64,000 nt of DNA from Thermoanaerobacterium sp. CMT5567-10 (GTDB taxonomy: Bacteria; Bacillota; Thermoanaerobacteria; Thermoanaerobacterales; Thermoanaerobacteraceae). Position 1 is the stretch's first letter, and the number at the start of each line of letters is the position of its first letter. The notes beneath the pieces were generated by a model. It was not told the origin of the DNA and did not search any database. It was given only the letters and a program-made list of their open reading frames with translations. The stretch spans positions 1,361,501 to 1,425,500 of the forward strand of contig NZ_CP130558.2 in the NCBI RefSeq assembly GCF_030534315.2, written 5' to 3'. Below, piece after piece: positions 27,178-35,435 of this stretch. The position numbers and the translations under genes are program-made.

Positions 27178-27417
27178 CTATATGAGCCTATACATTTTCT
27201 CAGCATCTTCTTTTAACGCATGCTCTTTTAAATCTAAAACTTCTGCCTTTATCACTCTGGTCCCAAAATTTATCTCTATGATATCGCCAACTTTTAAAAT
27301 ATCACCTGCTTTTGCCACCTTGCCATTTACCGATACCATTCCTTTGTCACAGGCTTCTTTTGCCACTGTCCTTCTTTTTATAATCCTTGACAATTTCAAA
27401 AACTTATCAAGCCTCAT
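27178..27417 (-). CDS. rqcP: S4-domain RNA-binding protein RqcP (YabO)
   Basis: A 79-residue protein that is one S4 domain: MRLDKFLKLSRIIKRRTVA, then ACDKGMVSVNGKVAKAGDILKVGD and a C-terminal strand VIKAEVL. RqcP stabilises P-site tRNA on stalled 50S subunits during RqcH-driven alanine tailing in Firmicutes. The ATG at 27417 follows GGGGGA by six bases, so I reject the five-codon TTG extension. It sits between hup and the SpoIID-like gene, the yabO position of B. subtilis. Confidence 0.9.
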   Translation of the reverse strand: MRLDKFLKLSRIIKRRTVAKEACDKGMVSVNGKVAKAGDILKVGDIIEINFGTRVIKAEVLDLKEHALKEDAEKMYRLI

Positions 27418-27435
27418 TTTATCGTCCCCCAAAAA

Positions 27436-27463
27436 AGATAATCAGGTCATATGACCTGATTTT
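27436..27463 (-). terminator. Hairpin between hup and rqcP
   Basis: A perfect palindrome, ATCAGGTCATATGACCTGAT, lies right after the hup stop; leftward it is followed by TATCTTTTTTG. It may end most hup transcripts while letting some reach rqcP. Confidence 0.7.
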
Positions 27464-27738
27464 TATGCATTTACTAAATCTTTTAAAGCTTTGCCTGCCT
27501 TAAATACTGGTGCTTTTGAAGCAGGAATCGTAATTTCTTCTTTTGTCTGAGGATTTCTACCCTTTCTTTCTGCTCTTTCCCTTACTTCAAATGTTCCAAA
27601 ACCTACTAGCTGTACTTTGTCACCTTGCTTTAGTGCTTCCTGCACTGCATCCACAAAAGCATTTAATGCTTTCTCTGCATCTTTTTTTGTTAATTCACTT
27701 TTTTCTGCAATCTTTGTAACAAGATCCGCCTTATTCAC
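27463..27738 (-). CDS. hup: HU-family DNA-binding protein
   Basis: A 91-residue histone-like protein of normal length. It begins [20 protein letters not shown], contains [22 protein letters not shown], the beta-arm with the tip proline ([18 protein letters not shown]), and ends [16 protein letters not shown] dimers bend and compact DNA. An AGGAGG precedes the ATG. It lies between mazG and rqcP in the yab cluster, an arrangement found in many Clostridia. High expression is expected, consistent with its own terminator. Confidence 0.96.
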   Translation of the reverse strand: MNKADLVTKIAEKSELTKKDAEKALNAFVDAVQEALKQGDKVQLVGFGTFEVRERAERKGRNPQTKEEITIPASKAPVFKAGKALKDLVNA

Positions 27739-27812
27739 TATAATACCTCCTTAGTAATATATACTACTCTTATTTATTCTTCACAAAACTCAAAAATCCT
27801 GCTAATTTAAGC

Positions 27813-29303
27813 TTATTTTTTTACTTTTTTATTAAAATTATACATCTTAGCCTCATTCCATAGAAAATCCATCTCAGATAATGTCATGTCTTCCATTTTT
27901 TGACCTAACTTTTCTGCTGAATCTTCTATGTAGTTAAATCTGTCAATGAATTTTTCAATGGTCTTATGGACAGCAACTTCGGGGTCAATTTTTAAAAACC
28001 TTGCAACATTTACGATAGCAAAAATCAAGTCGCCTAATTCTTCAATTTTATCATTTTCGTCTTCCCCTTTATACACCTCCTTAAATTCATTTAATTCTTC
28101 ATAGACTTTTGCCATAGCATCGTCTACATTGTCCCAGTCAAATCCCACTTTCGCTGCTTTTTCTTGAACTTTATAACCCCTTATCAATGCTGGCATAGAC
28201 CTTGGAACACTTTTTAATTCACTTGTGTGGGACTTTAAGCCTTTTTCATCTTTTTTTATTTCATCCCACCTTTTTAAGACATCATCTGAACTAGCTATTT
28301 CTTCACTTCCAAAAACATGAGGATGCCTATACACCATCTTTTTACACTCTGCATCGCATACATCGTGGAAATTAAATGCTTTCCTTTCATTTGCAATCTG
28401 AGAATGAAAAACCACCTGTAAGAGGACATCCCCAAGTTCCTCAAGCAAATTTTCATCTGAATTATTTTCTATTGCATCAATTGCTTCATAGCTTTCCTCA
28501 ATTAAATACCTTTTTAATGTATCATGATCCTGCTCTCTATCCCAAGGGCAGCCATTCTCGCTTCTGAGCCTTGCCATTATGTCCAGCAAATCATATATAT
28601 CATATCTTTCCTGAAAAGTATTTTTTACAGGCGGTAAAAATACAGATGTAAGGTAATCAATCCAGTCAATTCTGTCAATAGAATAAAGCGGCATCGTCTC
28701 AATTCTCTCTTCGCCTTTTATACCAGCTCTTTTTATAACTGTAACTAAAAAATCATCGCCGTAAATATCCATCAGCTTAAGCTTTACATCTGAAGCTACC
28801 CTTCTGTTGTATACCTGTGTTACTAAATTATTACACCTTTTATCAGGTTTTATACTATCTAATGATAGCCCATCGATAATTTTAAATCCATATATAGGAT
28901 CTACTTTTAACTGGTTGATAACAACATCAACAAAGCTCATTGCTGGAACAACTTCTACTTTTATATCGTCACGGCCATCTAAAAACTTTAATAAATACTC
29001 TACAGTCTTTTCTGCAACAAACGGATTACCAGGGACAGCATAAACTACATTATCATATTTTTCGGCAATTTCTATTATTTCCCGAGTAATATTATCATAA
29101 ACTTCCTCAAATGTCGAGCCCTTTTCATATATTTTGTCAAAAGTCTCGAATTTTAGGCCCATTTCTTTTAAATATTTTACAACTGGATGTTTCTCTGTCC
29201 TTAAATACAATTTATCAGCATTTTTCATCTTCTCAATCGTTCCAATCGTCATTTGATCAAATGCACCAGGTCCAAGTCCTACTATTGCTAAATTACCCAT
29301 CAT
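27813..29303 (-). CDS. mazG: MazG-type nucleoside triphosphate pyrophosphohydrolase fused to a methylase-like domain (YabN)
   Basis: A 496-residue fusion. Residues 1-220 are a tetrapyrrole/SAM-methylase-like domain (MGNLAIVGLGPGAFDQMTIG, then YAVPGNPFVAEKTV). Residues 235-490 are two MazG modules: GCPWDREQDHDTLKRYLIEE with EELGDVLLQVVFHSQIA, and later EELNEFKEVY with EELGDLIFAIVNVARFL, the E-x2-E and E-x2-D metal-binding patterns. This is the YabN architecture of Firmicutes. It hydrolyses non-canonical NTPs to NMP and PPi. GGAGGTGAA precedes the start. It is the first gene of this leftward cluster inside the window's block. Confidence 0.93.
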   Translation of the reverse strand: MMGNLAIVGLGPGAFDQMTIGTIEKMKNADKLYLRTEKHPVVKYLKEMGLKFETFDKIYEKGSTFEEVYDNITREIIEIAEKYDNVVYAVPGNPFVAEKTVEYLLKFLDGRDDIKVEVVPAMSFVDVVINQLKVDPIYGFKIIDGLSLDSIKPDKRCNNLVTQVYNRRVASDVKLKLMDIYGDDFLVTVIKRAGIKGEERIETMPLYSIDRIDWIDYLTSVFLPPVKNTFQERYDIYDLLDIMARLRSENGCPWDREQDHDTLKRYLIEESYEAIDAIENNSDENLLEELGDVLLQVVFHSQIANERKAFNFHDVCDAECKKMVYRHPHVFGSEEIASSDDVLKRWDEIKKDEKGLKSHTSELKSVPRSMPALIRGYKVQEKAAKVGFDWDNVDDAMAKVYEELNEFKEVYKGEDENDKIEELGDLIFAIVNVARFLKIDPEVAVHKTIEKFIDRFNYIEDSAEKLGQKMEDMTLSEMDFLWNEAKMYNFNKKVKK

Positions 29304-29433
29304 TTCACCTCCGATTATTTTAATTTATATTATACCATTGAATTGATATAAAAAAACAAAATTCTACACGCCATAGCCAATGTTAAAAAAATTTACTTAA
29401 CTTAAAATTTATTAATAGTCTAAATAAATATGA

Positions 29434-29462
29434 TTGAAAATTTCAACTAGTTAAATTATAAT
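29434..29462 (+). promoter_or_regulatory. Sigma-A promoter of the HTH-TPR / MFS operon
   Basis: TTGAAA (29434-29439), 17 bp, TATAAT (29457-29462), 34 bases upstream of the ATG at 29497, with GGGGGAGG in between. Confidence 0.8.
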
Positions 29463-29496
29463 ATATTTTATAATAAAAGGGGGAGGCCAATTTCTG

Positions 29497-30813
29497 ATGG
29501 ATGTGGTTAAATTAGGAAAAAAAATAAGAGAAGAAAGAAAAAAACTTTTTTTAAAACAGGGTGATATATCTGGTGATGAATTTTCAAAAGGCTACATTAG
29601 TTTGATTGAAAAGGGAAAAATAAATCCTTCTTTAAAAGCTTTAGATTTCATCGCAAATAAATTAAACAAACCATTGGTATACTTTCTTGATGACGACTAC
29701 AAAGATAAATCAGAACTTATGGAAGAAATCAATATGTACAAAAAGGTGCTTAAGCTCATCATAGAAAGCAGAAAAGCACTTGACAGCGGAAATTATAATG
29801 ATGCAATAATGCTTTATGAAAAAGCTTTAGAGTGTAAAGTTGATGATTTTACTTTAAACATAATCAGTTTTTATCTGGGCAGGACATACGTTAAAATCGA
29901 AAATTACAAATCTGCGTTGGATTTATTTAAAAAGTGTTTATCTTATTTCACTGAAAGCTCCTCTTATGAAATATTAGTAGAAATATACTATAACTTAGGC
30001 TTATGTTATGGAAATCTTCAGGATTTCAATACATCACTTACATATTATTTAAAGGCTATCGACGAATTTGACAAAAGCGGTATAATAAATTATGAGCTTA
30101 AATGCAGGATATTGTATAGCATCGGGACTCTTTACAACAAAATGGGAGAACTAATTAAATCAAGAGATTATTATTTAAACTGTTTAAATTACGCAACCAA
30201 AACAAATACAGTCAATTATATTGCTAAATGCAATAACGGCCTTGGCCTCGTAAGTTATAAACTAAAAGAATACAAGGATGCTCTTAAGTACATTAGAAAA
30301 TCGCTGGTAATAAGCAAAGCATTAAATATAAAAAGCGACATTGCTAATGAATATAACTACTTAGGATTTGTCTACACTGACCTGAAAAAATACGACATAG
30401 CAAAAAAATATTTTTTCTACAGCTATGCTATATATAAAGATTTATCAGATAAACTAGGCATGGCATACAACCTTACAGAATTAGGAAGAATCGAGTTTTA
30501 TACTGAAAACTATGATAAAGCGCTAGAATACATAAATACATCAATAAACATGGTTAAAGAATTAAACGAAGAAGAAGAGATGGGAAGATTGTATACTTTG
30601 CTTGGTTGCATCCATCTAAAACTTAAGGATTTTGATTCATCTATGTCAGAACTTACTAAATCTGTAGAAATTCTTAAAAAGTTAGGGCTTAAAAGAGATC
30701 TGTCAGATGCTTACAAAGCTTTAGGTAATTTATATATAAATATTGGAAAGCCTGATTTGGCCAGTGAAAATTTTAATAAGTCTATTGAACTTCTGTGTGA
30801 CTATTACAAATAG
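29497..30813 (+). CDS. XRE-type HTH regulator with TPR repeats
   Basis: A 438-residue cytoplasmic regulator. Residues 1-65 are an XRE/Cro HTH (VKLGKKIREERKKLFLKQGDIS ... YISLIEKGKINPSLKALDFIA). From about 100 to 435 there are roughly eight tetratricopeptide repeats, such as YYNLGLCYGNLQDFNTSLTYYLKAI and EYNYLGFVYTDLKKYDIAKKYF. This is the general layout of peptide-sensing RRNPP regulators, but I see no pheromone gene nearby, so the ligand is open. It is followed 12 bp later by an MFS transporter, which it probably controls. It could equally be a stress or efflux regulator. Confidence 0.85.
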   Translation: MDVVKLGKKIREERKKLFLKQGDISGDEFSKGYISLIEKGKINPSLKALDFIANKLNKPLVYFLDDDYKDKSELMEEINMYKKVLKLIIESRKALDSGNYNDAIMLYEKALECKVDDFTLNIISFYLGRTYVKIENYKSALDLFKKCLSYFTESSSYEILVEIYYNLGLCYGNLQDFNTSLTYYLKAIDEFDKSGIINYELKCRILYSIGTLYNKMGELIKSRDYYLNCLNYATKTNTVNYIAKCNNGLGLVSYKLKEYKDALKYIRKSLVISKALNIKSDIANEYNYLGFVYTDLKKYDIAKKYFFYSYAIYKDLSDKLGMAYNLTELGRIEFYTENYDKALEYINTSINMVKELNEEEEMGRLYTLLGCIHLKLKDFDSSMSELTKSVEILKKLGLKRDLSDAYKALGNLYINIGKPDLASENFNKSIELLCDYYK

Positions 30814-30825
30814 GAGGCATTTTAA

Positions 30826-32094
30826 TTGAAATCATTATTAATATTTTTTGACAAGCTTGTTGATACTACTTTCCCCGCATTAAGGCACAGAAATTTTAGA
30901 TTATTCTGGTTTGGACAAATGATATCCCTCATAGGCACATGGATGCAGAATATCGGTCAAGATTGGTTAGTCCTTAAATTGACCAATTCTGCATTCTTGT
31001 TGGGTGTAGTCAGCGCCCTTCAATTTTTGCCTGTGCTTTTTTTATCTCTTTTTGCAGGTGTTATAATAGACAGATTTCCAAAAAGAAAAATACTTATATT
31101 TACGCAGTCTTGTTTGATGGCAACAGCATTAGCGCTAGCAACACTTACTGCATTTAACCTTATTAATTATTGGGAAATACTCATTTTAGCAACTATTATG
31201 GGTTTTGTAAACACAGTAGACAATCCTACAAGGCAATCATTTATCATCGATTTGGTAGGAAAAGAAGACTTGATGAATGCAATATCACTTAATTCTTCTA
31301 TATTTAATGCAGCCAGGATTATAGGTCCTGGAATTGCAGGTGTGCTAATTGGCCTTCTTGGTTATGCCTTGTGCTTTTATTTAAACGCATTAAGCTTCAT
31401 CGCTGTTATAACAGGACTAGTTTTAATTGACGTAAAAATCAGCAAAGGAAGGACTATTCTCCAGAAAAAAGAGATTATATCTGACATAAAAGAAGGCCTT
31501 TTATACATTAAAAATACACCAGTAATATTGGCTACAATACTTATGATGGCAGTTTTAAGCACATTTGCAATAAATTTTAATGTATTGGTGCCTGTCTTTG
31601 CTAAGAATACTCTTAATCAAAATTCGACAGGATATGGCTTCCTTATGTCATCGATGGGAGTTGGCGCATTAATAGGTGCACTTACACTTGCAACTTTAAG
31701 CAAAAAAGGTGCAAAACCCTTTTATCTCATCATGGGAGGATTTGGTTTGTGCTTATTTCAAATCTTAATTGGTTTTCAAAGCTATTATTGGCTTACAACA
31801 GTACTTCTAGCTTTATCAGGATTTTCTATGATCACTTTTTCAGCATCTGCAAATACTACAGTACAACTTAACTCTAACAATAAATTTAGAGGAAGAGTCA
31901 TGAGCGTATACTCTTTAGTATTCGGCGGTGTAACACCTATTGGTGCACTTTACGCAGGCAGCCTTGCAGAAAAATTTGGAGCACATATAACATTTATAAT
32001 AAGCGGTGTAATAGGTATCATATATATATTGTATGTTATATTATTTCAGTACAAACACACTTTTTCATGTAGGATAATCGAGCAGGATGAATAA
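30826..32094 (+). CDS. MFS transporter, drug/siderophore-exporter type
   Basis: A 422-residue major-facilitator protein with about 12 hydrophobic helices. It starts with FPALRHRNFRLFWFGQMISLIGTWMQNIGQDWLVL, typical of the TMEM-efflux (MFS_3, EntS-like) group, and has the loop signature GVIIDRFPKRKI between helices 2 and 3. It would export a small molecule across the cytoplasmic membrane; the substrate cannot be told. The start is TTG, eight bases after AGGAGG. It forms a two-gene operon with the HTH-TPR regulator. Confidence 0.88.
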   Translation: MKSLLIFFDKLVDTTFPALRHRNFRLFWFGQMISLIGTWMQNIGQDWLVLKLTNSAFLLGVVSALQFLPVLFLSLFAGVIIDRFPKRKILIFTQSCLMATALALATLTAFNLINYWEILILATIMGFVNTVDNPTRQSFIIDLVGKEDLMNAISLNSSIFNAARIIGPGIAGVLIGLLGYALCFYLNALSFIAVITGLVLIDVKISKGRTILQKKEIISDIKEGLLYIKNTPVILATILMMAVLSTFAINFNVLVPVFAKNTLNQNSTGYGFLMSSMGVGALIGALTLATLSKKGAKPFYLIMGGFGLCLFQILIGFQSYYWLTTVLLALSGFSMITFSASANTTVQLNSNNKFRGRVMSVYSLVFGGVTPIGALYAGSLAEKFGAHITFIISGVIGIIYILYVILFQYKHTFSCRIIEQDE

Positions 32095-32098
32095 AACA

Positions 32099-32126
32099 AG
32101 GACCAACTTTTAGTAGAGCTGGTCCT
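32099..32126. terminator. Bidirectional terminator between the MFS gene and hydF
   Basis: AGGACCA and TGGTCCT (32099-32126) form a stem between the convergent genes. Its right arm overlaps the last codons of hydF. Confidence 0.6.
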
Positions 32127-33348
32127 CTTCATTATATATAACCTTAGCAGAGGGAAACATCTCTATAGCCCTTGGCAGAATACCTTGTACATACGCAATC
32201 AAAAGCCCATAATTGACGATTGGGATATCTTTATTCTTGGCATATGATATCCTGTACATCATTTCTCTTCTATTAAGCATACAACCACCACAGTGGACTA
32301 TAAGTTTGTACTCATCAAGATTATCAGGAAATGTCATACCGCTTGAAAAGTCAAATTGAATATCTCCTCCGACGATTTGCCTTATCCACCTGGGTATTTT
32401 TACTTTCCCTATGTCGTCTGACTGTCTGTGGTGTGTACATCCTTCAGCAATCAAAACTTTGTCGCCAGGCTTAAGCTTTTCTAATGCCTTAAGCCCTCTT
32501 GTCAGTTCATTAAGATCACCTTTATATCTTGCAAAAAGGATCGAAAACGATGTTAAAGGTATATCCTTTGGTGTATCAGCACTTACTTTTAAAAAAGCTT
32601 GAGAATCTGTTATAACTAATGACGGTTTCTTGCCTAAGTTTTCAAGAGTTTCCTTTAACTCGTACTCTTTAGTTACAACCGCAATTGCATCATTTTCAAT
32701 CACGTCTCTTATGACTTGCTGCTGCGGCAATATAAGCCTTCCCTTAGGCGCTGCTTTGTCTATTGGTACCACAAGCACGACAAAATCACCAGGATTTATT
32801 AAATCCGATACTAAAGACAACTCTCTGTCATCGTACGGCGCCTTTTTTATTATCTGCCTTTTAAGCTCTTCTATGCCGTAACCGCTATTTGCAGATGTCT
32901 CTACAAGCTCTAATTTAAGTCTTTTTTCCCATTCAGTTTTTTCACTAAAATGAAAGTCAACTAAATCTACCTTGTTTACAACCCCTACGACAGGAATATT
33001 TTTTTCTCTAATTTTCTCTAAAATCTCCTCCTCAAATTCAGATGGTCCCATCAAGCCGTCTATAATCAATAATGCTAGATCTGTTCTATTCAATACCTCA
33101 TACGTCTTTTTAACTCTAAGCTCTCCAAGCTCTCCAGTATCATCAAGTCCTGCAGTATCTATAATTACCACAGGACCTATAGGAAGTATTTCCATCGCTT
33201 TTTGAACAGGATCTGTTGTAGTCCCTGCAACATCGGACACAATGGCTATATTTTGATTCGTAAGTGCATTTATAATGCTTGATTTTCCAGCATTCCTTCT
33301 TCCAAATATGGCTATGTGAAGCCTCGATGCATTTGGCGTTGTATTCAT
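32110..33348 (-). CDS. hydF: [FeFe]-hydrogenase maturation GTPase HydF
   Basis: A 412-residue HydF, the scaffold that receives the 2Fe subcluster made by HydE and HydG and delivers it to apo-hydrogenase. The N-terminal GTPase has GRRNAGKSSIINALTN (P-loop), DVAGTTTDP, DTAGLDD and NKVD. The C-terminal iron-sulfur ligands are visible as the C-x-H of EGCTHH and HCGGC about 50 residues later. Length is normal. Its ATG overlaps the aspA stop by 4 bp, so the two are translationally coupled. hydE, hydG and hydrogenase structural genes are outside the window. Confidence 0.96.
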   Translation of the reverse strand: MNTTPNASRLHIAIFGRRNAGKSSIINALTNQNIAIVSDVAGTTTDPVQKAMEILPIGPVVIIDTAGLDDTGELGELRVKKTYEVLNRTDLALLIIDGLMGPSEFEEEILEKIREKNIPVVGVVNKVDLVDFHFSEKTEWEKRLKLELVETSANSGYGIEELKRQIIKKAPYDDRELSLVSDLINPGDFVVLVVPIDKAAPKGRLILPQQQVIRDVIENDAIAVVTKEYELKETLENLGKKPSLVITDSQAFLKVSADTPKDIPLTSFSILFARYKGDLNELTRGLKALEKLKPGDKVLIAEGCTHHRQSDDIGKVKIPRWIRQIVGGDIQFDFSSGMTFPDNLDEYKLIVHCGGCMLNRREMMYRISYAKNKDIPIVNYGLLIAYVQGILPRAIEMFPSAKVIYNEEDQLY

Positions 33349-34760
33349 CTATCTTCTCCTCTCAATCTTTTTAAACCCGGTATACCCGGTTTTGTCATTT
33401 CGTACTCATTAAATATTACATCAAGCTGGTCTTCTGAAAGATATTTTTTTGCAACCTCCCTAATTGTCTTGCCGCTATTTTTTGCTTCCTTTGCTATTAA
33501 AGATGCTTTTTCATAGCCTATATATGGGCTTAATGCTATTGCATAAGAGAGACTGTTCTCAACCATCTCTTTAAGATAGTCACGGTTTGCCTTTATTCCT
33601 TTTATGCATTTATTTATAAATACATCTATCGCATTTTTAAGAAGGTCAATTTCATTAAATAAGTTGTACGCAATAAGAGGCAATGTAAAATTAAGCTCAA
33701 ACTCGCCAGCCTGTGCCCCAAGCGTTATTGCATAGTCACACGATAGCGCTTGATACGCTGCCTGCTTTACTGCCTCCGGTATCACAGGATTTATCTTTCC
33801 CGGCATTATAGATGAACCTGCTTGAACTTCCGGAATTGTTATCTCCATAAGTCCACATTTGGGACCTGATGACATAAGCCTTATATCATTTGATATCTTG
33901 ATGAGGTTAGTAGCTGCAGCTTTTAGTAGACCCGATACTTCTACAAAGACATCATTGTTCTGCGTCGGATCCATCATGTACTCGGCTCTAGCAAGGCCAA
34001 TACCTGTTATATCTCTCAAAATCTCTATCACACTGTAAATATACCTTAAATCAGCGTTTAAGCCCGTTCCTACAGCAGTTCCTCCTATATTTACCTGCCT
34101 TAACCTTTCTTCTACTTTGTATATCCTCCATCTATCTCTAGATATTGCCTGAGCATATGCACCAAATTCCTGCCCCAGCATCACAGGTACTGCGTCTTGA
34201 AGCTCAGTCCTGCCCATTTTAATCACATCTTTAAACTCATCTTCTTTTTCTTGCAGCGCTTCTTGAAGTTTCGCAAAACTTTCACTTAAAGGCTTTAAAA
34301 GTCTTATGGCTGCTATTCTAACGGCTGTAGGAAAGACATCATTTGTAGACTGGCTTAAATTTACATGGTCAACAGGACTGACTAAATCGTAATCTCCCTT
34401 TTTGCCTCCAAGTATTTCTATTGCCCTATTTGCGATGACTTCATTTATATTCATATTGGCCGATGTACCAGCACCGCCTTGAAGCGCATCAATAATGATT
34501 TGGTCGTGAAGTTTACCTTCGATTATCTCATCACATGCAATAATTATAGCATCGGCAATCTTTTTATCAAGCAGCTTTATATTCCTATTGGCTATAGCTG
34601 CAGCTTTTTTTACTTCAGCCAGCGAAATAATAAGCTCTTGGTGAATAGATTTGCCAGATATATTAAAATTTTCGCGAGCTCTCAAACTGTGAATTCCATA
34701 ATATGCGTCATCTGGCACTTCCATATATCCTAAAATATCGTGTTCTATCCTGTAACCCAT
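33345..34760 (-). CDS. aspA: Aspartate ammonia-lyase
   Basis: A 471-residue member of the fumarase/aspartase superfamily. It begins RIEHDILGYMEVPDDAYYGIHSLRARENF and carries the substrate regions GTSANMNINEVIANRA, SQSTNDVFPTA, TELQDAVP and the signature loop GSSIMPGKINPVIPEA. The sequence RARENF and the first-domain pattern favour aspartase over fumarase. It converts aspartate to fumarate and ammonia. The 4-bp overlap with hydF is notable: ammonia feeds the bridging amine of the H-cluster, so a local ammonia source may matter (inference). AAGGTG precedes the start. Confidence 0.93.
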   Translation of the reverse strand: MGYRIEHDILGYMEVPDDAYYGIHSLRARENFNISGKSIHQELIISLAEVKKAAAIANRNIKLLDKKIADAIIIACDEIIEGKLHDQIIIDALQGGAGTSANMNINEVIANRAIEILGGKKGDYDLVSPVDHVNLSQSTNDVFPTAVRIAAIRLLKPLSESFAKLQEALQEKEDEFKDVIKMGRTELQDAVPVMLGQEFGAYAQAISRDRWRIYKVEERLRQVNIGGTAVGTGLNADLRYIYSVIEILRDITGIGLARAEYMMDPTQNNDVFVEVSGLLKAAATNLIKISNDIRLMSSGPKCGLMEITIPEVQAGSSIMPGKINPVIPEAVKQAAYQALSCDYAITLGAQAGEFELNFTLPLIAYNLFNEIDLLKNAIDVFINKCIKGIKANRDYLKEMVENSLSYAIALSPYIGYEKASLIAKEAKNSGKTIREVAKKYLSEDQLDVIFNEYEMTKPGIPGLKRLRGEDR

Positions 34761-34864
34761 TTTTTCACCTTCTCATAAATTTATGTATAAAAGATAACAC
34801 TACAGTCCATCATATAAATATATTAGCATACTTCACATATAAAATTATATTATTATAATACCAC

Positions 34865-34893
34865 TTGATTTTCATTTGTAACAGGTATATAAT
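34865..34893 (+). promoter_or_regulatory. Sigma-A promoter of the superoxide reductase gene
   Basis: TTGATT (34865-34870), 17 bp, TATAAT (34888-34893), about 70 bases before the start codon. Confidence 0.75.
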
Positions 34894-34901
34894 ATTTACA
34901 T

Positions 34902-34937
34902 AAAGATAATATTTATCAACGGAAATATATTATCTTT
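34902..34937 (+). promoter_or_regulatory. Inverted repeat in the superoxide reductase 5' leader
   Basis: AAAGATAATAT (34902-34912) and ATATTATCTTT (34927-34937) are perfect 11-bp arms with a 14-base loop, starting at the expected transcription start. It could be an mRNA-stabilising hairpin or an operator; it does not match the PerR box. Confidence 0.55.
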
Positions 34938-34963
34938 ATAATTAATCGAAGGAGGTCATTTTT

Positions 34964-35344
34964 ATGACAAACTTGTTTGGTGTTTATAAATGCAAAGAAT
35001 GTGGAAACACAGTGGAAGTGCTGAACGCTGGAGATGGGACATTAACATGCTGTGAAAAACCAATGGAAGAGCAGATAGTAAATACAGTAGATGCTAGCAA
35101 TGAAAAACACGTACCTGTAATTTTGAGAAATGGAGACACAGTTACAGTAAAAGTCGGCAGTGTAGAACATCCAATGGAAGAAAAACACTACATAGAATGG
35201 ATTTCAATCTTAGCTGATGGAATATACATGAGAAAGATGTTAAAACCAGGCGATAAGCCAGAAGCTACATTTAAGACAGATGCTTCAAAAATTCAAGCAT
35301 GGGCATTCTGCAACCTGCACGGTTTGTGGACTTCAGAAATTTAG
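34964..35344 (+). CDS. dfx: Desulfoferrodoxin, two-iron superoxide reductase
   Basis: A 126-residue class I superoxide reductase. Centre I (rubredoxin-like FeCys4) ligands are C10, C13, C29 and C30. Centre II (catalytic FeHis4Cys) ligands are H49, H69, H75, C116 and H119 (the last two in AFCNLHGLW), with E47-K48 before the first histidine. It reduces superoxide to peroxide without making oxygen, a standard defence of strict anaerobes, with electrons from rubredoxin. It is monocistronic: own promoter upstream, AAGGAGG before the ATG, and a strong terminator after. Confidence 0.97.
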   Translation: MTNLFGVYKCKECGNTVEVLNAGDGTLTCCEKPMEEQIVNTVDASNEKHVPVILRNGDTVTVKVGSVEHPMEEKHYIEWISILADGIYMRKMLKPGDKPEATFKTDASKIQAWAFCNLHGLWTSEI

Positions 35345-35382
35345 AAGTTATTAAGCCCCTCCTCTTTTTATGATAACTGATT

Positions 35383-35419
35383 AAAAAGATGTCCCAGATT
35401 AAATTTAGGACATCTTTTT
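35383..35419. terminator. Bidirectional terminator between dfx and mntH
   Basis: AAAAAGATGTCC (35383-35394) pairs with GGACATCTTTTT (35408-35419); both directions end in a T run. It separates two convergent genes. Confidence 0.9.
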
Positions 35420-35435
35420 AATTTTTCTTCTTCAT

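Noticed and set aside
34847-34862. PerR box before the superoxide reductase gene
   Set aside because: The AT-rich stretch matches only one half of the TTATAATNATTATAA consensus.
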